Of a stretch of DNA of 64,000 nucleotides, positions 7,994 to 15,837 are shown piece by piece. This DNA is from Streptomyces termitum (GTDB lineage: Bacteria; Actinomycetota; Actinomycetes; Streptomycetales; Streptomycetaceae): assembly GCF_014650175.1 (NCBI RefSeq), contig NZ_BMUL01000002.1, positions 129,150 through 193,149 of the forward strand, in the 5' to 3' direction. The notes below the pieces were generated by a model that saw only the letters and a program-made list of their open reading frames with translations, had not been told where the DNA came from and did not search any database. Each line of letters opens with the position of its first letter. Position 1 is the first letter of the stretch. Made by a program: the position numbers and the translations under genes.

Positions 7994-10030
7994 ATGGCGC
8001 TGTTGACGGGATGGGGGCGACGTCTGCCCTCATGGCTGCGGAACATCTGGCAGGAGGTCGCGGCCTTCGGCATCGTGGGCGCCCTCGCGTTCGTGGTGGA
8101 GATCGTCGGGTTCAACCTGCTGGTCTTCGGCCTCACCCCCTCCGGTGACGGGGCCCTGCGCGGTTCGCCCGTGCTGGCCTCCTCGCTGGCGACCCTCCTG
8201 GCCATGGTCGTCAGCTGGGTCGGAAACCGCTACTGGACCTACCGCGACCGGCGCGGGCCGATCGACCTGCGCGAGGTCACCCTCTTCATCGGGGTCAATC
8301 TCGCGGGCATGGTCGTGACGGCGATCCCCGTCTACCTCTCGCACACCGTGCTGGGCCTCGGTTCCCCGCTCAGCGACAACATCGCCCGTCTGGTCGGCTG
8401 GGCCGCCGCGACCGTGCTCCGGTTCGTCGCCTACCGCACCCTCGTGTTCACCTCCGCCGACGCATCCGCCGAGGCCGCTGCCGCAAAGGACGCCACGCCC
8501 GTGCCCGGAACCGCCGACCGGTCGACCGCCCCGCTGCGCGAGGCATGGCGGAGCGGGCGCCTCTGGCCGTGGTGCCTGGCCGTCCTCGCCGCCTTCTGCG
8601 GCTACTGCGTCGCCACCGTCTTCCACCCCGGCTACGTCACCACCGACAGCATCGACCAGCTGCGCCAGGCGCTGGGCGACTGGCCGGTCAATGACTGGCA
8701 CCCGCCGGTCATGGCGCTCCTGTGGCGCGTCCTGATCGCGACCACCGGCTCCTTCTCCGCCATGGCGGCCCTCCAGGCGGCCGTGCTGTGGGGCGCCCTG
8801 TGGCTGCTGGCCCGGGTGGTCTGGCTGCGCACCCGCAGCCACGGCCTCTCCCTCGCGATGCTCGCCGTCGGCCTCGCCCCGCACGTCGTGAACTTCACCG
8901 GCGTGGTCTGGAAGGACGTGCACATGGCCTACGCCATGCTCGCCGTCCTGGCCCTCGCCCTCACCGCCCGCGAACTGCCGGCCGGCCGCACCCGCACCCG
9001 CTGGGTCCTCTTCGGCCTGGGCGCGCTGCTGCTCGCGTACTGCGTCCTGGTCCGCAAGAACGGCCTGCCGGCCGTGATCCCGGTCTTCGCCCTGCTGGTC
9101 ATGGCCGTGTGGCCGTCCCCCGGCCGCCGCCGCTGGCTGCTCACCTCCGGCCTGCTCGTCGCGGTCACCGCCGTCGGCAGCGTCGGCGTCTCCGCGATCA
9201 CCCAGCCGATCGCCACCAAGCAGGTCGCCCAGCTCCCGCTCGACGACCTGCTGCACGTCCTCACCCCGGCCCAGGTGGGCCGGGCCGCCGAGAAGGCGGG
9301 CGCCACCGACGACTTCCGCGACCGGCTGGTCACCGCGGCCACCCGCTGCCAGACCAGGAAGATCGCCTCCGACGCGTACTTCATGTGCTACCCCCGCGAG
9401 CGTCCGACCGCGGCCACCACGACGGAGCTGGGCGAGCACTCCGAGGTCCTGTTCCGGATGTGGACGCAGCAGATGCCGAAGCACTGGAAGGGGTACCTGG
9501 AGTACCGCACCCGGGTCTACGCCAAGCTGATGTTCCAGAGCAATCAGCAGTTCCAGAGCGGGCACTACCTCTCCCCCGGCATGACGCTCCCCGAGCCGGT
9601 GGCGAAGGCCCCGTACAACGAGACGCTCCGGCAGACCCTCCAGGCGTACGTGACGGGCGCGCTGCGCGACCTGTCGATGATCTACCAGGGCTGGTTCTGG
9701 ACCGCCGTCGCGCTGGTGCTCCTGCTGCGCCGCCGCTGGCCCGGCCCGTACACCCGGGAGCTGCGCCTGCTCGGCGCCAGCACCGTCCTGTACATGCTGG
9801 CGTACTTCCCGACCGCGCCGCAGTCGAACTACCGCTACCTCTACTGGCCCGCCGTCTCCGGCACCGTCGCCCTGCTGCTCGTCGCCGTCGGGTACGCGAT
9901 CCGGCGCCGCGAGGCCCGGCAGGAGGCCGCCGAGGCCGCCGGGACCACCCCTGAGCCGGCCGGACCGGCTGCCGGGACCCCGGACGCGGCCGGACCGGCG
10001 CAGCCCCGGGAGGCCGCGGTCACCGGCTGA
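7994..10030 (+). CDS. GtrA-like flippase domain fused to a polytopic GT-C-like glycosyltransferase
   Basis: A 678-aa membrane protein. Residues 20-155 form a four-helix GtrA domain (EVAAFGIVGALAFVVEIV, WVGNRYWTYRD, VLRFVAYRTLVF), the family proposed to flip polyprenyl-phosphate sugars. After a linker, residues 190-640 hold about nine to ten further helices. The first large external loop carries acidic residues (HPGYVTTDSIDQLRQAL and NDWHPPVMALLW) and a later VVWKDVHMAY, reminiscent of GT-C glycosyltransferases. The C-terminal 35 residues are Ala/Pro-rich. With the divergent GT2 gene this would complete a make-flip-transfer pathway for decorating the envelope. The GT-C assignment is inference; GtrA is well supported. 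Confidence 0.75.
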   Translation: MALLTGWGRRLPSWLRNIWQEVAAFGIVGALAFVVEIVGFNLLVFGLTPSGDGALRGSPVLASSLATLLAMVVSWVGNRYWTYRDRRGPIDLREVTLFIGVNLAGMVVTAIPVYLSHTVLGLGSPLSDNIARLVGWAAATVLRFVAYRTLVFTSADASAEAAAAKDATPVPGTADRSTAPLREAWRSGRLWPWCLAVLAAFCGYCVATVFHPGYVTTDSIDQLRQALGDWPVNDWHPPVMALLWRVLIATTGSFSAMAALQAAVLWGALWLLARVVWLRTRSHGLSLAMLAVGLAPHVVNFTGVVWKDVHMAYAMLAVLALALTARELPAGRTRTRWVLFGLGALLLAYCVLVRKNGLPAVIPVFALLVMAVWPSPGRRRWLLTSGLLVAVTAVGSVGVSAITQPIATKQVAQLPLDDLLHVLTPAQVGRAAEKAGATDDFRDRLVTAATRCQTRKIASDAYFMCYPRERPTAATTTELGEHSEVLFRMWTQQMPKHWKGYLEYRTRVYAKLMFQSNQQFQSGHYLSPGMTLPEPVAKAPYNETLRQTLQAYVTGALRDLSMIYQGWFWTAVALVLLLRRRWPGPYTRELRLLGASTVLYMLAYFPTAPQSNYRYLYWPAVSGTVALLLVAVGYAIRRREARQEAAEAAGTTPEPAGPAAGTPDAAGPAQPREAAVTG

Positions 10031-10043
10031 CCGGCACGGCATC

Positions 10044-10085
10044 ACGGGTGAGGGGCGGGACCATGCGGTCCCGCCCCTCACCCGT
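10044..10085 (+). terminator. Hairpin after the GtrA fusion gene
   Basis: A perfect 19-bp stem (10044-10062 with 10067-10085) with an ATGC tetraloop, 13 nt after the stop codon. Confidence 0.8.
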
Positions 10086-10270
10086 TCGGCACGGAGTGTC
10101 GTACGGGGCCCTCGCACCCGCTCCGGCCTGCGGGAACGTCCGGATTCCAGTCGACGCGCCGTATCGGACGGCGTAATCCTGACACCGCATCAGCAGGCGC
10201 CGGGCGCGCCGCGGCCGTTACCTCGGTCCTACGGAAGACCGAACGACCGCGCGCCCCGGAGGACCCCACC

Positions 10271-10813
10271 ATGCGCCCCACCGCCCGCCTGCTCACCGGA
10301 ACCGCGCTGGCGTTCGCCGCCCTCGGCGCGTTCGCCGCCCCCGGCGCGTTCGCCGCCCCCGGCGCGTTCGCCGCCCCCGGCGCGTACGCGAACAACAACC
10401 CCGAGCCGCTGGAGATCTACCCCTCCACCGCCTCCCCCGGCACCACCGTCACCGTCAACACGCTGGCCTGCGGCAAGGACGGGCACGGCGTCGGCGACGC
10501 GAACGCGCTGGGCGCCGGGGAGTTCCAGCTCAACCCCGGCACCCACAAGGAGGTCGTGGTCGGGCAGTTCACCGTGCCCGAGCACGCCAAGCCCGGCGTC
10601 CACTGGATCGGGGTGACCTGCGACAACGGCCGGACCGCCCGGGGCGAGCTGACCGTCAGGCACCGGGAGCCCAGCGGGCACGTCAAGACGGGCGTCGGCG
10701 GCAGCGTCGGCCCCGACACCACCCAGGTCACGGCGGGCGTGGCGGTGCTGACCGCGGCCGCCGTCGGCGGTGTGTGGCTCCTGCGGCGCCGGGCGAGCGG
10801 CGCCCAGGGCTGA
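10271..10813 (+). CDS. Exported protein with C-terminal membrane anchor, next to sortase gene
   Basis: A 180-aa protein. The signal peptide (residues 1-41) contains three perfect copies of GAFAAP before a probable cleavage after AYA. The mature part (about 100 residues) looks beta-rich with one Cys pair (TLACGKDGHG and GVTCDNGR). A single C-terminal helix is followed by RRR. No LPXTG or LAXTG motif is visible before that helix, so it may be a membrane protein rather than a sortase substrate, despite the sortase gene 89 nt downstream. The ribosome site GGAGGA precedes the ATG. Confidence 0.75.
   Translation: MRPTARLLTGTALAFAALGAFAAPGAFAAPGAFAAPGAYANNNPEPLEIYPSTASPGTTVTVNTLACGKDGHGVGDANALGAGEFQLNPGTHKEVVVGQFTVPEHAKPGVHWIGVTCDNGRTARGELTVRHREPSGHVKTGVGGSVGPDTTQVTAGVAVLTAAAVGGVWLLRRRASGAQG
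10325..10378 (+). repeat. Three perfect 18-bp tandem repeats in a signal-peptide coding region
   Basis: Three identical 18-bp units, each encoding GAFAAP, plus a partial fourth, lie in the h/c-region of the exported protein's signal peptide. Copy number could vary by slippage without breaking the frame. Confidence 0.9.
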
Positions 10814-10829
10814 GCGGCACACCGCCCGT

Positions 10830-10872
10830 CCCGCCCCCGTCCGGCCGCCGCGCGCGGCCGGACGGGGGCGGG
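10830..10872 (+). terminator. Hairpin between exported-protein and sortase genes
   Basis: A perfect 19-bp GC stem (10830-10848 with 10854-10872) with a 5-nt loop. It may end or attenuate transcription from the exported-protein gene into the sortase gene. Confidence 0.7.
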
Positions 10873-10902
10873 CCCTCTCCCCTCCCCGAATGAGGAATCG
10901 AC

Positions 10903-11523
10903 GTGAGCAACAGGAGCAAGGGCTGGGGCGTCGCGGTGGCCGCCTGCGTCGGGATCTGGCTGGTCCAGAACGGCTCGGAGGACGTCACCCCGCCCGTCCC
11001 CTCCGCCGCCCAGGCCTTCGCCGCCGGGCCCAGCGTCCACACCGACGCCGCCGCCGACCCGCTGCCGCCGTCCCCGCCGGTGCGGCTGCGCATCCCGGAG
11101 ACCGACGTGGACGCCCCGATGACCCGGCTCGGGCTGGCCCCCAACGGCTCCCTGGAGGTGCCGCCCGCCGAGGACCGCAACCTGGCCGGCTGGTACGCGG
11201 ACGGCGTCACCCCCGGCGCCGAGGGCACCGCGATCGTCGCGGGCCACGTCGACAACGCCGGCGGACCGGCCGTCTTCTACACCCTGGGCGCCCTCAAGAA
11301 GGGCCACCGCATCGAGATCGACCGCGAGGACGGGAAGACCGCCGTCTTCACCGTGGACGCGGTCGAGGTCTACGACAACGACGCCTTCCCCGACAAGAAG
11401 GTGTACGGCGCCACCGACCGGGCCGAGCTGCGGGTGATCACCTGCGGCGGCGGCTTCTCCGCGAAGAAGGGCGGCTACCAGGGGAACGTGGTCGCCTTCG
11501 GGCACCTCATCGGGGTGCGCTGA
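10903..11523 (+). CDS. Class F sortase
   Basis: A 206-aa extracellular transpeptidase anchored by an N-terminal hydrophobic segment (about residues 8-22). The catalytic His is H115 in IVAGHVDN and the nucleophile is C181 in RVITCGGGFS, matching the TCGG form of actinobacterial class F sortases. The catalytic Arg is not obvious: the usual region reads GGYQGNVVAFGHLIGVR. The GTG start has a GAGGA ribosome site. Class F sortases are poorly characterised, and a substrate cannot be named. The wall protein at 42322, which has an LATTG motif, is one conceivable client, although class E enzymes usually use LAXTG. Confidence 0.85.
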   Translation: MSNRSKGWGVAVAACVGIWLVQNGSEDVTPPVPSAAQAFAAGPSVHTDAAADPLPPSPPVRLRIPETDVDAPMTRLGLAPNGSLEVPPAEDRNLAGWYADGVTPGAEGTAIVAGHVDNAGGPAVFYTLGALKKGHRIEIDREDGKTAVFTVDAVEVYDNDAFPDKKVYGATDRAELRVITCGGGFSAKKGGYQGNVVAFGHLIGVR

Positions 11524-11545
11524 GACGGCGGCGGCCCGGTCCGTC

Positions 11546-12331
11546 TCACGCCCACTGGTCCCAGCCCAGCTTCGCGACCATCGAGAAGACCACGGCGAGC
11601 AGCACCCCCCGGACGAACCCCGAGCCCTTGCTCAGCGCCATCCGGGCCCCGACCGTCCCGCCCACCAGGTTGAACAGGGCCATCAGACCGGCCAGCTGCC
11701 AGTAGACGGTGCCCTGGTAGGCGAACATGGCGAGCGCGCCGCCGTTGGTGCAGACGTTGACGACCTTGGCGGTGGCGGAGGCCGTCACCAGGTCCAGGTG
11801 GAGGACGGCCGTCAGGGCGAGCACCAGGAAGGTGCCGGTGCCGGGCCCGAACAGGCCGTCGTAGAAGCCGATGCCGCCGCCGACGACCACGATCGCCGTG
11901 ACGATCCGGGCCCGGGTGAGCCGGGTCCGCTCCTCGCCCTCGGGCCGCGCCCCGAAGGCGGGCCTGAGGATGACGAAGGTCCCCACCGCGAGGAGCACCA
12001 CCATGATCAGCGGGCGCAGCACCTCCTGGTCGATCATCGTGGCGAAGAGGGCGCCGGCCGAGGAGCCCGCGAGGGCCGCGAGCCCGACCCGCACCGCCGT
12101 CCGCACCGGCACCCTGGTCCGGCGGGCGTAGGTGACGGCCGCGCCCGTGGTGCCGACGATCGCGACCGCCTTGTTGGTGCCGAGGACGTAGCCGTTCGGG
12201 GCGTGCGGCACGCCGATCAGGAGCGCGGGCAGGAGCAGCAGCCCGCCGCCGCCGACCACGGCGTCGATCCAGCCCGCGGCGAGCGCGGCCAGGCAGAGCA
12301 GGACGAGGGTGGTCAGGGCTATGTCGGGCAT
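11546..12331 (-). CDS. TSUP (TauE/SafE) family permease
   Basis: A 261-aa membrane protein with about eight helices and two internally related halves: AALAAGWIDAVVGGGGLLLLPAL near the N-terminus and GGGIGFYDGLFGPGTGTFLVLAL about halfway. Family members export or import sulfur-containing anions. I chose ATG 12331 because a -10 like TAGGCT (complement of 12339-12344) ends 7 nt upstream. This predicts a leaderless mRNA and makes longer in-frame starts unlikely. The substrate is unknown. Confidence 0.82.
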   Translation of the reverse strand: MPDIALTTLVLLCLAALAAGWIDAVVGGGGLLLLPALLIGVPHAPNGYVLGTNKAVAIVGTTGAAVTYARRTRVPVRTAVRVGLAALAGSSAGALFATMIDQEVLRPLIMVVLLAVGTFVILRPAFGARPEGEERTRLTRARIVTAIVVVGGGIGFYDGLFGPGTGTFLVLALTAVLHLDLVTASATAKVVNVCTNGGALAMFAYQGTVYWQLAGLMALFNLVGGTVGARMALSKGSGFVRGVLLAVVFSMVAKLGWDQWA

Positions 12332-12380
12332 GGCAGCGAGCCTAGGGACCGCTTGTGTGGCCCGTCCATCGATCACCCGA

Positions 12381-12602
12381 TCATTGAGCAAGGTCTGAGC
12401 TTGAATGCCCCGGATCCCGGTCGGGGGCGGGCGGCGCCGCCGGGTTCACCGAGGTCAGGAGGGTCGCGGCGAGCGCTCCGGCGCCGACGAGGACGGCGGC
12501 GAGGCGGCGGCGCAGCCGCTCCTCGGTGGGCTGCCGGGGGCGGGCCCGGTGGCGGGGCGCGGAGGCCGGCACGGGGGCGGCGGCGGTGGCGGGTCTAGGC
12601 AC
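12381..12602 (-). CDS. Small single-helix membrane protein coupled to the flavocytochrome gene
   Basis: A 73-aa protein. The first 32 residues are Pro/Arg-rich, followed by one hydrophobic helix (LAAVLVGAGALAATLL, about residues 34-50) and an acidic tail. Its GTG start overlaps the TAG stop of the upstream flavocytochrome gene by 8 nt, so translation is probably coupled. I know no family for it. A role as accessory subunit of the flavocytochrome is only a guess from the overlap. Confidence 0.55.
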   Translation of the reverse strand: MPRPATAAAPVPASAPRHRARPRQPTEERLRRRLAAVLVGAGALAATLLTSVNPAAPPAPDRDPGHSSSDLAQ

Positions 12603-14244
12603 GGGCGGGCTCCCCGAAGTTCTCGGCGTGGACGCGGGCGGCCGGCACTCCGGCCCGCAGGAGGGAGGCGGTGGCGGCGCGGGCCATCGCGGGCGGGCCG
12701 CACAGGTAGACGTCGTGGGCGGCGAGGTCGGGCACCAGCGCCTTCAGGGAGCGCGCGGCGAGCGGGTCGTACGAGCCGTCGGAGGGGCCCAGCAGGTAGT
12801 GCAGGGCGGCCTGCCGCTCCCGGGCGATGGCCTCCAGCTCGGCGCGGAGCACCAGGCCGCCCTCCTCGGAGGCCCGGTAGAGCAGGGTCAGGTCGCCGGG
12901 GCCGCCCGGCAGCGTCTCGAAGAGGGCCCGCAGCGGGGTGATGCCGACGCCGCCGGCGAGCAGCAGCACCTTGCGGCGGGTGCGGCGGTGCGCGGTCAGG
13001 GCGCCGTACGGGCCGGAGGCGAGGACGCGGGTGCCGGGGCGGAGCCGGCGGACCCGGCGGGTGTGGTCGCCGATGGCCTTCACGGTGATCCGCAGGGTGT
13101 CGTCCCGGACCGGCGCGGAGAGCGAGAAGGGCAGGGCGGTGGCCCACAGGCCGCGGCGGAGGAAGCGCCAGCGGAAGAACTGGCCGGATTCGGCGCGCAG
13201 CCGGGCCACGCCCCGGCCCCGGATCAGGACGGAGACGACGCCGGGGGCCTCGTCGCGGACCTCCACGACCCGCAGGTCGTGCCGGAGCGCGGCCCGGACG
13301 GGGACGGCGAAGCGGTACCAGAGGAGGAGGACGGCGACGGTGGCGTGGGCCATCGACCAGAGCCAGCGAGTGAGGAGGCCGCCCGCGATGTCGGGCCCGG
13401 CGAGCTGGTGGACGAAGCCGAGGGCGGCGGCGAGCAGGGCGCCGAGGTGGACGGCGTGCCAGGTCTCGTGGCGGATGCGGCCCCGGACGGCGCGGGCGGA
13501 GGTGATGCCGACGGCGGTGAAGAGGACGGTGCCGGCGACGGCGGCGGCGAGCGCCCCGTAGCCGAGGAGGTCGCCGGTGGCGGTGACGAGGTCGGTGCGG
13601 CTGTGCACGGCGTAGCCGCAGAGGGCGAGGACGGTGTGGGCGGCGATCAGGCCGAGGGTGTAGCGGCCGCCCCGGGAGTGCCAGCGGGCCAGCCGGTCCG
13701 CGCCGACGCCGTGCTCGACGGCCGGGATCCGGGCCATCAGCAGGAGCAGGACGAGGACGCCGTATCCGGCGAGGAGGCCGGTGAGGTGGGCGGCGGTGGC
13801 GAAGAAGACGTCGAGGCGGGCGGAGGGGCGGGCCTGCACGCCCCACAGCAGGGCGACGGCTCCGGCCCCGGCGATGATGCCGTCCCCCAGGCGGCCGGGG
13901 GCGAGACGCGGCGCGGACGCGGGGCGCGCGGCGGAGGCGGACGCGGGCCGGGGGCGGCGGCCGGGTTCCCGGCCGGGGCGGGTCCGGGTCCCGGGGTGAC
14001 CGGCCCGCCGGGCGGCGCGCAGTCCGGCGTCGTGCCCGGCCCGCCGCCCGGCCGCCCGGCCGCCCGGGGGCGGGGCGTCGTACACCGGAGTGCCCTGGAC
14101 CGGGGTGTCGTGCACCGGTTCCTCCAGCGGCTCCCCCGCCGGGGATATGAGGGGCGGGACGGGTGCGGAGGGAACGTTCCGCGCGGCGGCGAGCGGAACG
14201 GAGACGGGGCTGTAGAGGGGATGGGGGCGAGCCTCGGTGGTCAC
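12595..14244 (-). CDS. Ferric-reductase-like flavocytochrome (TM haem domain plus FAD/NAD(P) domain)
   Basis: A 549-aa protein. Residues 1-110 are a low-complexity Pro/Arg/Ala-rich tail. Residues about 115-320 form a six-helix ferric-reductase-like domain with His candidates for haem binding (AAHLTG, IAAHTVL, ETWHAVHLGAL, FVHQLAG). The last 230 residues are an FNR-type module: the FAD-binding ALPFSLSAP region, LLAGGVGITPLRALF for NAD(P), and YLCGPPAM near the C-terminus. Such proteins move electrons from NAD(P)H across the membrane. I chose GTG 14244 because TAGGGT lies 7 nt upstream (leaderless); GTG 14253 is the alternative. Confidence 0.82.
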   Translation of the reverse strand: MTTEARPHPLYSPVSVPLAAARNVPSAPVPPLISPAGEPLEEPVHDTPVQGTPVYDAPPPGGRAAGRRAGHDAGLRAARRAGHPGTRTRPGREPGRRPRPASASAARPASAPRLAPGRLGDGIIAGAGAVALLWGVQARPSARLDVFFATAAHLTGLLAGYGVLVLLLLMARIPAVEHGVGADRLARWHSRGGRYTLGLIAAHTVLALCGYAVHSRTDLVTATGDLLGYGALAAAVAGTVLFTAVGITSARAVRGRIRHETWHAVHLGALLAAALGFVHQLAGPDIAGGLLTRWLWSMAHATVAVLLLWYRFAVPVRAALRHDLRVVEVRDEAPGVVSVLIRGRGVARLRAESGQFFRWRFLRRGLWATALPFSLSAPVRDDTLRITVKAIGDHTRRVRRLRPGTRVLASGPYGALTAHRRTRRKVLLLAGGVGITPLRALFETLPGGPGDLTLLYRASEEGGLVLRAELEAIARERQAALHYLLGPSDGSYDPLAARSLKALVPDLAAHDVYLCGPPAMARAATASLLRAGVPAARVHAENFGEPARA

Positions 14245-14306
14245 CTTCGGCACCCTAGGACGGCCCGGCCGCGCGAGTCCCGGCCGCGGGCCCGCCACCA
14301 CGATCC

Positions 14307-14343
14307 TTAAGGCGCGCTTGAGGCAAGCCTGATCACGCCTTAA
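14307..14343. repeat. Nested inverted repeats, possible operator
   Basis: Outer arms TTAAGGCG (14307-14314) and CGCCTTAA (14336-14343) are perfect complements. Inside, GCTTG-AGG-CAAGC (14316-14328) is a second perfect inverted repeat. The sequence is AT-richer than its surroundings. Confidence 0.6.
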
Positions 14344-14470
14344 CCCCGAAGGCCCCGGGGCCCGCCCGCACGCCGCCACGGGCAGCCCGTCCGTCCGCGA
14401 CCCGCCCCGCCCGCCCGCCTGTCCGTGCCCCGACCGCCCGCCGGACCCGACCGCCCGTCCGTCCCCACCC

Positions 14471-14550
14471 CGCTCCGGGCCGCGCCGGGCCGCCCCGGGC
14501 CGCCTCGGGCCGCCTCGGGCCGCTCCGGGCGGCTCCGGGCGGCTCCGGTG
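14471..14550. repeat. Eight-unit 10-bp tandem repeat
   Basis: Eight consecutive 10-bp units follow the pattern cgcNccgggc, with small changes in units 4, 5, 7 and 8. The unit length is close to one helical turn of DNA. Confidence 0.85.
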
Positions 14551-14588
14551 CCCCCTCACATCCCGTCCCCTCCCCGGCGGAGGTCAGC

Positions 14589-14626
14589 GTTCCCCGCGGG
14601 TAACAGGCGGGATGCCGCCGGGAAAC
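14589..14626 (+). promoter_or_regulatory. GlnR-like box upstream of the nitrite reductase operon
   Basis: Four pentamers at 11-bp spacing: GTTCC (14589), GTAAC (14600), GATGC (14611) and GAAAC (14622). They fit the Streptomyces GlnR consensus gTnAC-n6-GaAAC-n6-GTnAC-n6-GaAAC, with the last site perfect. The nir operon is an established GlnR target in the genus. The box ends 23 bp before the first start codon. Confidence 0.65.
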
Positions 14627-14649
14627 ACCCGCCCCGCACGCTTCCTGGC

Positions 14650-15837
14650 ATGCGTACACGGATCGTGGTGGTCGGAGGCGGCACGGCGGGCCTCCGCCTC
14701 GCCCAGCGGCTGCCGGTCACCGTCCTCGGGGAGGAGGCGCGCGCCCCGTACAACAGGGTGCTGCTCGCCGATGTGCTCGCCGGGCGGTACGCCCCCGAGG
14801 TGATCGCCCTGCCCGCGCCGGACGGCCCGGTGCGGCGCGGGACCCGGGTGGTGCGGATCGACCGGGCGGCCCGGCGGGTGGAGTGCGCGGACGGTTCGTC
14901 CGTGGACTACGACCGGCTGGTCCTGGCCACCGGCGCCAATCCGGTGCTGCCGCCGCTGCGCGGTCTGCGCGGGCCGGAACTCCCGGCGGGCGTGCACGCC
15001 TTCCGCACCCTCGACGACTGCCTGGCGCTGCGGACGGCCGTCCGGCCCGGGACGCGGGCGGTCGTCGTCGGCGGCGGGCTGCTCGGGGTGTCGGCGGCGC
15101 GGGCGCTGGCCGCGCTGGGCGCGGAGGTCGTCCTCGCCCAGCAGGGCGAGGGCCTGATGGAGCGCCAGCTCGACCCGGCCGCCTCGGCGCTGCTGCGGGA
15201 GCACCTGGACGGGCTGGGCGTGGAGACGCACACCGAGTGCCGGGTGAGCGGGCTGCGGCGGCGGGACGGGGCGGTGTCGGCGGTCGAACTGGCCGACGGC
15301 TTCGTCCTGGAGGCGCGGGTCGTGGTCCTGGCGTGCGGGGTGCGGCCCCGGGTCGCGCTGGCCCGCGCGGCGGGGCTCGACGTGCGGACCGGGATCGTCG
15401 TCGACGACGAGCTGCGGACCTCGGACCCGTACGTCCACGCGATCGGGGACTGCGCCGAGCACGCCGGCCGGGTCTACGGCCTGGCGGGCCCGGCGCTGGA
15501 ACAGGCCGACGTCCTCGCGGACGTGCTCTCCGGGACGGCCGGGGCCCGCTACACCGGCACCCGCGCCCTGACCCGGCTCACCCTCGGCGGGGCCCGGCCG
15601 CTGGACCTGGCCGCCTTCGGGGAGGCCGTCCCGCGACCGGGCGACGACGTGGTCCGGCTGACCGACGCGACCCGGGGCGCGTACCGCAAGGTCGTCGTCC
15701 GCGGCGACCGGCTCGTCGGGGGCGTCCTCCTCGGCGACCTGGCCGCGGTCGGCGCGCTCGCCCGTGCCTGGGAGGGCGACGAGGCCCTTCCCGAGGCCCC
15801 CCTGCTGCACCTGCTCACCCATGACGGAGGCTCCTGA
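14650..15837 (+). CDS. FAD/NAD(P)-dependent oxidoreductase, first gene of the nir operon
   Basis: A 395-aa pyridine nucleotide-disulfide-type flavoprotein: an N-terminal IVVVGGGTAGLRLA FAD loop, a second nucleotide-binding loop AVVVGGGLLGVSAARAL (about residues 137-153) and a C-terminal AIGDCAEH FAD motif. The domain layout resembles the N-terminal half of NirB or rubredoxin reductases. Its TGA overlaps the nirB ATG by one base (TGATG), so translation is coupled. I infer that it feeds electrons to NirBD, or to NasA, which lacks an adjacent reductase partner. Streptomyces annotations often call it a second NirB-like protein. Confidence 0.82.
   Translation: MRTRIVVVGGGTAGLRLAQRLPVTVLGEEARAPYNRVLLADVLAGRYAPEVIALPAPDGPVRRGTRVVRIDRAARRVECADGSSVDYDRLVLATGANPVLPPLRGLRGPELPAGVHAFRTLDDCLALRTAVRPGTRAVVVGGGLLGVSAARALAALGAEVVLAQQGEGLMERQLDPAASALLREHLDGLGVETHTECRVSGLRRRDGAVSAVELADGFVLEARVVVLACGVRPRVALARAAGLDVRTGIVVDDELRTSDPYVHAIGDCAEHAGRVYGLAGPALEQADVLADVLSGTAGARYTGTRALTRLTLGGARPLDLAAFGEAVPRPGDDVVRLTDATRGAYRKVVVRGDRLVGGVLLGDLAAVGALARAWEGDEALPEAPLLHLLTHDGGS

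Larger units (their letters stand above)
14254..14649. other. Divergent regulatory region between flavocytochrome and nir operon
   Basis: 396 bp without a gene. It holds nested inverted repeats (14307-14343), an 8-unit 10-bp tandem repeat (14471-14550) and a GlnR-like box (14589-14626), all listed separately. This is an unusually dense regulatory stretch for the window. Confidence 0.7.
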
